Shown here: one piece after another, positions 8,443-17,200 of the stretch
Position numbering within the stretch: position 1 is the first letter of the stretch
Layout: each line of letters starts with the position of its first letter
Origin: JAFLTL01 sp964389525
GTDB lineage: Bacteria > Bacteroidota > Bacteroidia > Bacteroidales > Muribaculaceae
Assembly (NCBI GenBank): GCA_964389525.1
Contig: CAYMEX010000002.1
Coordinates: 1 to 64,000 of the forward strand
Direction: 5' to 3'
Length of the DNA: 64,000 bases
Made by a program: the position numbers and the translations under genes
The notes under the pieces: generated by a model
Told to the model about the DNA's origin: nothing
The model's input: only the letters and a program-made list of their open reading frames with translations
Database searches by the model: none

Positions 8443-8457
8443 ATAGAAAAAATCTAT
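8443..8457. promoter_or_regulatory. Candidate OxyR half-site
   Basis: ATAG-N7-CTAT between the divergent oxyR and ferredoxin genes matches the half-site form of the E. coli OxyR operator (ATAGntnnnanCTAT). It ends immediately upstream of the ferredoxin -33 TTTG, the position where an activator touches polymerase. A second full half-site seven bases away is not seen. Confidence 0.5.
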
Positions 8458-8488
8458 TTTGCAAAACAAAAGCTGTGATCTAAATTTG
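8458..8488 (+). promoter_or_regulatory. Promoter of the small ferredoxin gene
   Basis: TTTG (8458-8461), 19 bases, then TAAATTTG (8481-8488): full matches to both Bacteroidetes promoter boxes. The ATG follows 20 bases later. Confidence 0.8.
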
Positions 8489-8508
8489 CAATACAAAGTA
8501 TTTAGACC

Positions 8509-8694
8509 ATGATTAAAGTAGATAAAGCAATTTGCCCGCACGACCATATATGCCCGCTCATCAAAGCATGTCCGGTCGGAGCCATATCACAGGATGCCGA
8601 CGGATACCCTGTAGTAGACTACAGCCTTTGCATTGAATGTGAAAAATGCGTCAGAAAATGCCCCATGAAGGCAATGAAGCAGATAGAAAAATAA
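8509..8694 (+). CDS. Small 4Fe-4S ferredoxin with an atypical first cluster
   Basis: A 61-residue electron carrier. The C-terminal motif is canonical: C41, C44, C47 and C51-Pro. The N-terminal half has only C9, C15 and C21-Pro with five-residue spacers instead of CxxCxxCxxxCP, so the first cluster is either absent, three-cysteine or ligated unusually. It is divergent from oxyR and has a strong promoter beside an OxyR-like site, suggesting peroxide-responsive expression (inference). The partner enzyme is unknown; the NapH-like protein on the other side of oxyR is a candidate. Confidence 0.85.
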   Translation: MIKVDKAICPHDHICPLIKACPVGAISQDADGYPVVDYSLCIECEKCVRKCPMKAMKQIEK

Positions 8695-8717
8695 ATAGCC
8701 GGCATTAGAGAGCCGAC

Positions 8718-9590
8718 CTACTCTTCTTCGTAATAGTACGAGTAGTCGATGCCCTTCATGAACATCTCACGGTCATTGATCTTGTCGGTCAGCGCACCAC
8801 TCAACAGGGCTTTGATGTGTGATGAATCAACCACGCTTTCGCGCATAGCCGCCAGATATTCATTCTTGTCAATCCGACTCCAGTCCACACATCGTTTGAG
8901 CGAGCGGCGCAGCATCAGATCGAGCCAAATACGCGTGCTACGCCCATTACCCTCAATAAATGGATGCACCACACTCATCTCGACATACTTGTCGGCTATT
9001 TCATCGAGCGTTGTTTCCGGCATACGTTCAATGGTCGGGATGACTGTTGGAAAATGAAGACAGTTGGCAAATGTAAAACCGCCCTTCGATATATTCTTAT
9101 TCCTTATCTGTCCGGCAAACTCATACAGTCCGCCAAACAGATAGGCGTGAATCTGTTGCAGACATTTCATACTGCCTGGTTCAAGAGAGTTGAGCAGACC
9201 GCTTTCAAACAGAGTATATGCCTTCTTGCGGCTCCGCCCGTCAATGGTATTGTCGCTATATGTAAACCAGTCAAGAAACTTGCTCGCCCGATTGTTAGGA
9301 TAATTCTTGGCAAGAACCACGACCCCATCGCCGTTGAGTACATCGGCAATTCGATGTTTGCCATCCGGAGCCTCGAACTTGAACCCGTGAGTGGGACTTA
9401 CAAGTTGAACGCCCTCCTGTTTCAGCTTACGTTTAAGCCAACGCCAATAGTTACCGGCCTTAGTATAGTCCGGCTCATCATTGATTGCCCGCACCACATC
9501 TGTTGCCGAAAACCACCAGCAGTTGTTCTCGTCATCCCAGACCGCCCTCACCTCGCGATCATTGAAAAACCGTATCGACTTCTTACTCAT
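8718..9590 (-). CDS. Bro-N / Fic domain fusion protein
   Basis: Residues 5-110 resemble the BRO-N DNA-associated domain of phage antirepressors and related proteins (RFFNDREVRAVWDD, WWFSATDVVRAI). Residues about 120-290 form a Fic domain with YEFAGQIRNKNISKGGF and the full active-site motif HPFIEGNGR (209-217). Fic enzymes transfer AMP or another nucleotide part to a hydroxyl group of a target protein, using the motif's His. All motif residues are present, so it should be catalytically competent. No separate antitoxin gene is adjacent. The fusion suggests that the BRO-N part binds DNA or restrains the Fic domain. Isolated accessory gene. Confidence 0.85.
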   Translation of the reverse strand: MSKKSIRFFNDREVRAVWDDENNCWWFSATDVVRAINDEPDYTKAGNYWRWLKRKLKQEGVQLVSPTHGFKFEAPDGKHRIADVLNGDGVVVLAKNYPNNRASKFLDWFTYSDNTIDGRSRKKAYTLFESGLLNSLEPGSMKCLQQIHAYLFGGLYEFAGQIRNKNISKGGFTFANCLHFPTVIPTIERMPETTLDEIADKYVEMSVVHPFIEGNGRSTRIWLDLMLRRSLKRCVDWSRIDKNEYLAAMRESVVDSSHIKALLSGALTDKINDREMFMKGIDYSYYYEEE

Positions 9591-9854
9591 TAATCACTTC
9601 CCGATAAACGGCCATATTCAGATTTTTGCGGTTTCTATTTATGTAAAGTTAAAAAGAATTTTTGAGATGACAATCGGTTATGCTGTAAAACACAGCCGAT
9701 TGCCACCTGTCACCACTGATTTATCAGAGAAACAGCGTTGAATTACATACGGGCAAGCAGAAGTGCACCCGCACAAAATAACACAACACACACGACCACA
9801 TCCCGGTATCCCCGATTATGGTTCATATATCAGCGATCGAGGTATATTATTTAC
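9591..9854. other. Intergenic region between divergent fic and acetyltransferase genes
   Basis: No gene is seen. An imperfect stem occurs at about 9670-9706 (CAATCG with CGATTG, GCTGT with ACAGC). A weak minus-strand box TAACTTTA (about 9650) could serve the Bro-N/Fic gene. Confidence 0.4.
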
Positions 9855-9887
9855 TTTATGCAAGTCCTATTTTTGCACTTGCATAAA
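9855..9887 (+). promoter_or_regulatory. Operator-like inverted repeat enclosing the -7 box
   Basis: TTTATGCAAGT (9855-9865) and ACTTGCATAAA (9877-9887) are perfect 11-base inverted repeats. The 11-base spacer contains TATTTTTG (9868-9875), an exact -7 box. A repressor bound to both arms would cover the promoter of the acetyltransferase and alcohol dehydrogenase pair. No local regulator gene is evident. Confidence 0.65.
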
Positions 9888-9913
9888 GATCACACCACAC
9901 ATCCAGAAAACAA

Positions 9914-10477
9914 ATGACCACCGACGAGTTTATAGCAGTCATGGATTCAGGCGCACTCATCAAAGCCGGATCCCCCGTGCACGAGACGATGCACCGCCTG
10001 AGTCAGGAAGCGATCAGAATAACCACTGAGCTGAACAGTGCATACCACACTCCCAGCGAAATAGTCGACCTGATGTCGCGCCTCACCGGACGCAAAGTCG
10101 ACGAGTCATTCGGTCTTTTCCCTCCTTTCCACGCCGATTGCGGCAAAAATATCCGCATAGGCCGACGTGTATTCATAAATTCCGGATGTAAATTCCAGGA
10201 TCAGGGCGGCATAGTCATAGGCGATGACGTGCTTGTCGGACACAACTGCGTCATAGCCACACTCAACCACGTCGACGATCCCGAAAACCGCGCCGACATG
10301 TTCCCAAAGCCCGTCCGCATTGCCGACAAAGTGTGGATCGGCGCCAACGTCACAATTCTCCCCGGCGTCACCGTTGGCGAGGGTGCCATATTGGCTGCCG
10401 GAGCTGTCGTCACAAAGGATGTCGCCCCGCGCACTGTCGTCGGAGGCGTCCCTGCCAGAATACTGAGAACCTGTTAA
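9914..10477 (+). CDS. Maltose/galactoside-type O-acetyltransferase (left-handed beta-helix)
   Basis: A 187-residue hexapeptide-repeat acetyltransferase of the Maa/LacA/NodL type, which moves acetyl from acetyl-CoA to a sugar hydroxyl. The N-terminal helical cap (residues 1-60) precedes hexapeptide turns such as IRIGRRVFINSGC, IVIGDDVLVG and VWIGANVTILPGVTVGEGAI. The catalytic-type His lies in ATLNHV, and the C-terminus is VVGGVPARIL, as in the family. It is 16 bases from the next gene, so the two form an operon. The actual acceptor sugar is unknown. Confidence 0.85.
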   Translation: MTTDEFIAVMDSGALIKAGSPVHETMHRLSQEAIRITTELNSAYHTPSEIVDLMSRLTGRKVDESFGLFPPFHADCGKNIRIGRRVFINSGCKFQDQGGIVIGDDVLVGHNCVIATLNHVDDPENRADMFPKPVRIADKVWIGANVTILPGVTVGEGAILAAGAVVTKDVAPRTVVGGVPARILRTC

Positions 10478-10493
10478 AAACAAATATAAAGCT

Positions 10494-11666
10494 ATGTTAG
10501 GAAACTTCATATACTCAAACCCGACGAAACTCTACTTCGGAGATGAGGCACAGAAAAATCTGGCCTCGGCACTGCAACCCTACGGAAAGAAAGTGCTCCT
10601 GACCTACGGAGGCGGCTCAATAAAACGCAACGGCATATACGACGATGTGATAGCCGCACTCGATGCCGCCGGCAAAGAGGTCGTTGAGCTGCCCGGAGTA
10701 ATGCCCAACCCGACGGTCGAGAAACTGCAGGAAGGCGTGCGCATCTCGCGCGACAACGATATAGACTTCATCCTTGCCGTAGGCGGAGGATCAACCATCG
10801 ACTATGCCAAGGCCGTAAGCGTGGCTGCCGGGTACGACGGCGACGCATGGCAGCACTTCTGGATCGAGCAGGCATCACCCGAGCCCCGACAGAAGATAAT
10901 CCCGGTCGGTGCCGTACTTACCATGGCCGGCACGGGCTCTGAGATGAACGGAGGATCGGTCATAACAAACCACGCGCAGAAACTGAAAATCGGAAAAGTT
11001 TTCGGCGACAACGTCATGCCGCGCTTTGCAATACTCAATCCACGCTACACATTCTCCGTTCCGACACGCCAGATGGTAGCCGGCATCTTCGACATTATGA
11101 GTCACATCATGGAACAGTATTTCTCCGGATCCGATGACTCGACCTCCGACTATCTCGCCGAAGGGCTGATGCGCTCACTCATCGTGTCAAGCCGTATCGC
11201 CGTGAAAGATCCCGAAAACTACGAAGCGCGCTCCAACATCATGTGGACGGCCACATGGGCCCTCAACACCCTGATAGGCGAAGGCAAACCGCAGGACTGG
11301 GAAGTCCACATGATCGGACAGGCGATCGGAGCATACACCGACGCAACCCACGGCATGACACTGTCAGGCGTGTCGGTCGCCTACTACCGCCACATTCTGA
11401 AATACGGCATCCCGAAATTCGCACGCTTCGCCAAAGCTGTGTGGGACATACCGGCCGAAGGAAAGACCAACGAACAGCTTGCCACCGAAGGCATCGACGC
11501 ACTTGCCGCATGGATCGGAGAGATCGGAGCAGCCTCCGAGATAACTTCGCTCGGTGTTACCCCCGACATGCTCGACGGCATCGCTGATGCTACCATCATC
11601 TTCACCGACGGATATCACACCCTCGACCACGACGAGATCGTCACGATACTCCGTCAGAGTCTCTGA
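10494..11666 (+). CDS. Iron-containing alcohol dehydrogenase (YqhD/BdhA type)
   Basis: A 390-residue group III alcohol dehydrogenase, most like YqhD and butanol dehydrogenases, which reduce aldehydes with NADPH. GGGS at 97-100 is the nucleotide-binding motif. The metal ligands are Asp200 and His204 (FDIMSHIMEQ), His272 (WEVHMIGQ) and His286 (DATHGMTL). It is the second gene of a two-gene unit ending in a strong terminator. YqhD-type enzymes often detoxify reactive aldehydes; the actual substrate cannot be read from sequence. Confidence 0.9.
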   Translation: MLGNFIYSNPTKLYFGDEAQKNLASALQPYGKKVLLTYGGGSIKRNGIYDDVIAALDAAGKEVVELPGVMPNPTVEKLQEGVRISRDNDIDFILAVGGGSTIDYAKAVSVAAGYDGDAWQHFWIEQASPEPRQKIIPVGAVLTMAGTGSEMNGGSVITNHAQKLKIGKVFGDNVMPRFAILNPRYTFSVPTRQMVAGIFDIMSHIMEQYFSGSDDSTSDYLAEGLMRSLIVSSRIAVKDPENYEARSNIMWTATWALNTLIGEGKPQDWEVHMIGQAIGAYTDATHGMTLSGVSVAYYRHILKYGIPKFARFAKAVWDIPAEGKTNEQLATEGIDALAAWIGEIGAASEITSLGVTPDMLDGIADATIIFTDGYHTLDHDEIVTILRQSL

Positions 11667-11687
11667 CAGTACACACACACTTTTTCC

Positions 11688-11722
11688 ATAGGCCGGACAA
11701 CCGCGTCCGGCCTATTTCTTTA
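11688..11722 (+). terminator. Terminator after the alcohol dehydrogenase gene
   Basis: ATAGGCCGGAC and GTCCGGCCTAT form a perfect 11-bp stem with a 6-base loop, followed by TTCTTT. Confidence 0.9.
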
Positions 11723-11851
11723 CATATACTCCGTAATACAGTTTTTTTTTGCTATCTTCGCTAAACGCAAATCACGAAAGTGCAGAGCACCTACACGTGC
11801 GGTCTCTGAAATCAACATGACTCTCAATAATATCAATCAATTATCATAGCA

Positions 11852-13666
11852 ATGAAATTAAAAGGCATCTTATGCGCCACACTCATGCTGGCGTCGTCGT
11901 GGACGGCATTTGCCGCCGTTCCACGACCCGAGTATCCCCGTCCACAATTTGAGCGAGCCGACTGGCAGAACCTCAATGGCGACTGGTCATACACATTTGA
12001 CTTCGGCAAAAGCGGCATGGACCGCAAATTATACGAAAGCAGAGGATTTGACGGAAAAATCACCGTCCCCTTCTGCCCCGAGAGCGAGCTCTCAGGCGTG
12101 AAATACACCGACTTCATTCCCGCGATGTGGTATCACCGCACCATACAGATGCCCGCCGAATGGGCCGGAAAGCGCACAATGCTTAACTTCCATGGCGTCG
12201 ACTACTTCTCAGCCATCTACATCGACGGCAAACTCGTAGGCCGCCATTGGGGAAGCAGCTCACCCTTCGCGTTCGACATCACCGACTTTATCAGCGACGG
12301 CAAGCCCCACGATCTGGTCGTGCGCGTTGAAGACGACGTGCGTAGCGGTGTTCAGCCCAAAGGCAAACAGTCGGGACTCTACTACTCACACGGATGCGAC
12401 TACACCCGCACGACAGGCATCTGGCAGACCGTATGGATGGAGCCGGTCGACGCTGCCGGACTGAAAAACGTCTACATCGTGCCCGACCTCGACAACAGCC
12501 GCTTTGTCGTGAAGCCCACCTATAAGAGCCTCAACGGCCAGACCATCGAGGTTGTCGTCAAAGACGGCGACAAAGTCGTGAGCCGCGCCGTCAAGGCCGC
12601 TACTCCCGGACAGGACATCGCCATGGATATCAAGAAAGCCAAGACATGGTCACCCGAGAGCCCCTTCCTCTACGACATCGATCTTATCGTTAAAGACAAA
12701 AACGGCAACATCATCGATCAGGTATCTACCTACGCCGGCATGCGCAAAGTACATGTCGAGGGCGACCGTCTCTATCTCAACAACCAGCCATACTTCCTCC
12801 GTCTTGTGCTTGACCAGGGATTCTACCCCACCGGCATATGGACAGCCCCGACCGACGCCGACCTCAAGAAAGACATCGAGCTCTCCATGGCAGCAGGCTT
12901 CAACGGCGCACGCCTCCATCAGAAAGTCTTTGACGAACGCTTCCACTACTGGGCCGACAAGCTCGGCTACCTCACATGGGCCGAGTCACCCAGCTGGGGC
13001 GGCAACATCACCCGCATCGAGACAGCACGCAACTTCCTCCCCGAGTGGGAAGCACTCATCGTGCGCGACCGCAACCACCCGTCGATCATCGCATGGACAC
13101 CCTTCAATGAGACATGGGAGCGTCCCGTCGACAGCGAAGCAGCCATGCAGCACGACCGACTCATACACGACGTCTACGACCTCACGCACAACCTCGACTA
13201 CCGTCCCGTCAACGACGCCAGCGGCAACTACCACGTCATCACCGACCTCTGGACCGTACACTCCTACGAGCAGGACCCTGCCAAATTCGTCGGCTACTTC
13301 CGCCTCAACGACGACGGCACATACGTCTGCAACGATCCCCGCAGAGAAGTCAAGTCTTCCGGACAGCCATTCTTCATCGACGAATACGGCGGCATCAAAT
13401 GGATCCACGGCCAGCAGTTCGCACAGGACTCTTGGGGTTATGGCGAAGGCCCGCGCACACTCGACGAGTTCTACACACGTCTTGAAGGACTCACCGACGT
13501 CATCCTTGCCGTGCCCTACATGTCAGGCTACTGCTACACACAGCTCACAGACGTCGAGCAGGAGCAGAACGGCGTTTACAACTACGACCGCACACCCAAA
13601 TTCGACATGCAGCGCATACACGCCATCTTCAGCAAAAATCCCGAGGCATATAAAAACCAGAAATAA
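11852..13666 (+). CDS. Secreted glycoside hydrolase family 2 protein
   Basis: A 604-residue GH2 enzyme with a cleavable signal peptide (residues 1-21). A jelly-roll sugar-binding domain (about 25-195) and an immunoglobulin-like domain (about 200-300) precede the TIM-barrel catalytic domain (about 305-600). Glu420 in PFNETW is the expected acid/base and Glu511 in FIDEYGG the nucleophile. The family includes beta-galactosidases, beta-glucuronidases and beta-mannosidases; specificity cannot be assigned here. It is a single-gene unit with a possible -7 box TATCTTCG at 11753-11760 and its own terminator, so it is not part of the SusCD locus. Confidence 0.9.
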   Translation: MKLKGILCATLMLASSWTAFAAVPRPEYPRPQFERADWQNLNGDWSYTFDFGKSGMDRKLYESRGFDGKITVPFCPESELSGVKYTDFIPAMWYHRTIQMPAEWAGKRTMLNFHGVDYFSAIYIDGKLVGRHWGSSSPFAFDITDFISDGKPHDLVVRVEDDVRSGVQPKGKQSGLYYSHGCDYTRTTGIWQTVWMEPVDAAGLKNVYIVPDLDNSRFVVKPTYKSLNGQTIEVVVKDGDKVVSRAVKAATPGQDIAMDIKKAKTWSPESPFLYDIDLIVKDKNGNIIDQVSTYAGMRKVHVEGDRLYLNNQPYFLRLVLDQGFYPTGIWTAPTDADLKKDIELSMAAGFNGARLHQKVFDERFHYWADKLGYLTWAESPSWGGNITRIETARNFLPEWEALIVRDRNHPSIIAWTPFNETWERPVDSEAAMQHDRLIHDVYDLTHNLDYRPVNDASGNYHVITDLWTVHSYEQDPAKFVGYFRLNDDGTYVCNDPRREVKSSGQPFFIDEYGGIKWIHGQQFAQDSWGYGEGPRTLDEFYTRLEGLTDVILAVPYMSGYCYTQLTDVEQEQNGVYNYDRTPKFDMQRIHAIFSKNPEAYKNQK

Positions 13667-13695
13667 GCCGATAGGATAATATCACACCATACAGT

Positions 13696-13733
13696 TGCGG
13701 CCCGGAGCGTTGATGCTTCGGGCCGCATTTTTT
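13696..13733 (+). terminator. Terminator after the GH2 gene
   Basis: TGCGGCCCGGAGC and GCTTCGGGCCGCA pair over 13 bases (one G-T pair), with a six-base loop and six T. Confidence 0.92.
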
Positions 13734-13812
13734 AACATTTCAGATTATTAAGACCCTATATCCTCGCGATTAAAAATAAAATCACTTTATTTGCAGCATC
13801 ACACTTCCTGTT

Positions 13813-14208
13813 ATGGCAAATCTACTCTCCGATTACACTAAATACCGCAGATACTTTTCCCCCGCGGCGATGTGGAACAAGATCTCCGCATACGCCAGAA
13901 AAGCAGGCAAAGAGCTTGTCTATGCCGTCCTGGTGCTATACTACGTCGCAACCGACCCCGCCACACCCAAAGCCGACAGAGTCAGGATCTACGGAGCAAT
14001 CGGCTACTTCATCCTGCCGATCGACATTGTCCCCGACGCCATTCCGGTTGTCGGCTTTTCCGACGACATGGCAGCCCTGCTATGGGCCTTAAAATCCGTG
14101 TGGGTTAACATCACCCCCGCGATCCGCGACAAAGCCCGCCGCCGTCTCGCCCGCTGGTTCGGCCCCGTCGACGCCTCCCGCCTCCACCTCCCCGGCCTCC
14201 CCGCCTGA
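13813..14208 (+). CDS. YkvA-family (DUF1232) membrane protein
   Basis: A 131-residue protein with the DUF1232 signature GYFILPIDIVPDAIPVVGFSDD at about 57-78, preceded by a hydrophobic segment around 35-47. Members are small predicted membrane proteins of unknown function. Its last 205 bases are overlapped on the opposite strand by the 3' extension of the GH106-like gene. The DUF1232 signature shows that the plus-strand frame is the real one in the overlap. Confidence 0.82.
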   Translation: MANLLSDYTKYRRYFSPAAMWNKISAYARKAGKELVYAVLVLYYVATDPATPKADRVRIYGAIGYFILPIDIVPDAIPVVGFSDDMAALLWALKSVWVNITPAIRDKARRRLARWFGPVDASRLHLPGLPA

Positions 14209-17200
14209 CTCCACACCTCATAAATCTTCATTTTCACAGGTCCGATCAGGCCGGATCTCGGCACGCCTCTGTAAGCCGACGGGATTGTCTGATAATGGTT
14301 TGACAACGTGTTATACACTTCTACCTCAATTTTATTATCACCATTTTTAATTGCCGGTGTAATATCGGCGACATAAGGAGGCGTCAGCATTACACCACAT
14401 GACTTCCCGTTCACAAACACCTCACAGGCCGCATTTATTTCTCCAAGATCAAGCGTTATCTGCCGCCCGTCTGTAAATACGCCGATATCGACAGAACGTC
14501 TGTAGCGTATGCCACCGGAATAATACCTGAAAGCCCCGGTCTTCGACCAGTCGCCGCATTGCATTTTTCCACTTTCGACCTTTATCGAAACATGACTTGA
14601 AAAGAATGCAGTCCCTGGCGCATCATCGTTGACCGATGCGGTCATAGTGATTGTCGGGACTTCTTCACCGCATTCCGGCATGTTTATCGTATAGTTGCCA
14701 TCGTCATCACACGACATATCCTTCTTGTCAAGTTCTTTGCCGTCGACCCATACCTGAAGTATATTGCCTTTGGCCGAGAACGACAAGATTTTTGCACCGG
14801 GGACTCCTTCAAATTCAAACGCCCACATCCCATGCCCGTTGTCATATGGCGAATAATCGGCAAAAGAGGTATTATACCACCTGGTCGCTACTATATCATC
14901 ATACGACGAACGTCCGGTTGGCGATACAGATGCAACAGGATATACCATTACTGCACTTCTGCCACGGGTGTCAATACTTCTGCTTTTCTTGCTCGCCAAG
15001 TCATACTCTCCCTTTCTCGTACTCTCATAAGCCAGCAGCATATCGTGGCCGCCCTCTGTCAGATATACAGTATCAGCAATAGACACGGGCTTATTATCTA
15101 TCGTCATATGCGACGGATATACACCCTCTGCTACTATTCGGTAGTGACCGGGCTTGTCGGCTATCACATTTGTGCGAAATAACTGATGACACCCCTTGTC
15201 CAGTATTATGAACCTGTCATCTACTTTCCCTTTAAGTCCATGAAATCCCTGACTGCCCGGATTGTCGAAAACTCCATACTGCCATGAGTAACAATACGGC
15301 CGCCATTGCAGCCGCGACACATCTTCCCCCGAGATATAGTCTTCAAGATTTACAGAATTGCTTAGTGTATCTGTCAGCATATACATTCCGTAACCCGAGA
15401 CACTGGTCGGCGCATCGTTCATATCAGGTTTCACCGGCAGAGTTGAGTTCCGGCTGTCAATATATCGGTACTTGAACTCACGCGCTTCAACTCCTATCGT
15501 ATCATTGGATGCCGGAAGCCTGAAGTCACCCCAACGGTTATCCATTGTAGGTATCACGTCAAAATCCCAGTATCCGTCCATGTCTGTTTCCGACAGCAGA
15601 TTCCTCCGCATTCTCCCCTCAGATATTGTCGGCGTGCCCGCAGAAAACACATATAAAGCCGACGACTCGCTATTCACATGATCGCATACTATTTTAGTCT
15701 GATTATTTGACTGCGACAGTATCTCCTGGGTCACGACACTGCCATCCATAGCGTTCCATCGTTCGACCTTACCGGTCTGTCTGAAAACCATTGTGTCACC
15801 GGGGCTGACGTTCATAACCATATATACATCATTTCCACCGACATGTCTGTGAAGAACCGTTCCGCATCCGCTGTTTGTCGAGAAATCAGGCACAATATGC
15901 CCGTCAATAAACGATATCACTTTATCCATATCATCTGAGTGCAGCGACAGTTCCTGCTTGCCGAATATCTTGCGCAATACCTTGTTCTCTTTTTTATTGT
16001 TCTCGCCGCTAAGAGTAGTGGCGATCGGCAGCTCCCCGTAGGCAATCACAATACCGCCATTTTTGCTGAACTCAAATATCTTGTTCAGTGATTCGTGATG
16101 CACCGCCCTTATATCAGGCATGATCAGAACTCTATATGATTCATTTCCGATTTCTATCTTTCCATCGGCTACCGATGCGCCGCGCAACGACTGATAGTCT
16201 ATATAATCAAAATCATGCCCTGTATTTGCTAATGTTTCCGACAATTCCCATAACTTTTTTATAGACGTGTCCGGGTAGGCCTGTAATGTCTCCGTAGGGT
16301 ATAGTACTGCAATATCACAGACATGCGTACCCTGACTCAGTAAAAAGCACATACGTTCTGCATACCTGAGCCAATGTTTCATAAGCGCCCAATAAGGCAT
16401 ACGGAAATGAAAACATGGCGGAGCCCATTCCCACCAGCCTCCATGAGTCGAATAATAGAGTCCGTGAAGACACAACAGATTTCCTCCCGCGATAAGATGT
16501 CGGTCAAGCTGACTGGTCAGCCACCCGACACTGCTGTCCCATCCCATGCTGTGAAAAGCCTCAAGCCATACACGCGGACGGTTGTAGACATGCGCTATCG
16601 AGCTTGAGACTTTTGTCTGTCTGTAGCTCCATCCGCGGCCGGGTGCCTCGTTACCCGGTGCCGTGTACCAGCTGTTGACACGAAAATAATCCAGATATTG
16701 TGTCGGTTTCAGTCCGCGTCCGTTGTTGTCGCTCCCATATATCAGTCCGCGGTTTGCGTGCCAGTCATATACCGGACGCAGATACCGTTCTTCAACCAGT
16801 TGGGTCACAACTTCCGCATAATCCATACGCACTTTCGGAGTAACACCACCGATATTGTCTATAAGCGCAGGGAGAAGCGGGACTATGTCATATCCCTTTC
16901 GGGCCTTGAATTGCTCCGGCATATCCTCGCACCACGAGAGTATATTGAGGTTATGATGCAGTTCATCCTGAAAAAAATAATTCATACCCTCTCGGCCGGA
17001 GGAATTCATCCGCGATTCAAACTCATCGAAATAGCGTTCGATAATACGCTTCCCGAATTCCGGATGCAACTCATATGATGGCATTGTCGATATGACATAC
17101 ACAACACTGTCTTGCTGAGGGATAAGTTCTGTCTCTCCATTTTTATGTGCGATATCATGCCGTGTTCGCGAAGGATACGATACAACTGCAAGCACATTGT

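Noticed and set aside
8410..8547. 46-residue N-terminal extension of OxyR
   Set aside because: Would overlap the divergent ferredoxin gene and promoter, and OxyR homology starts at MTLQQMEY.
12753..13679. 308-codon plus-strand frame rich in Ser and Thr
   Set aside because: Alternate-frame shadow of the GH2 enzyme, which has both catalytic Glu motifs in the other frame.
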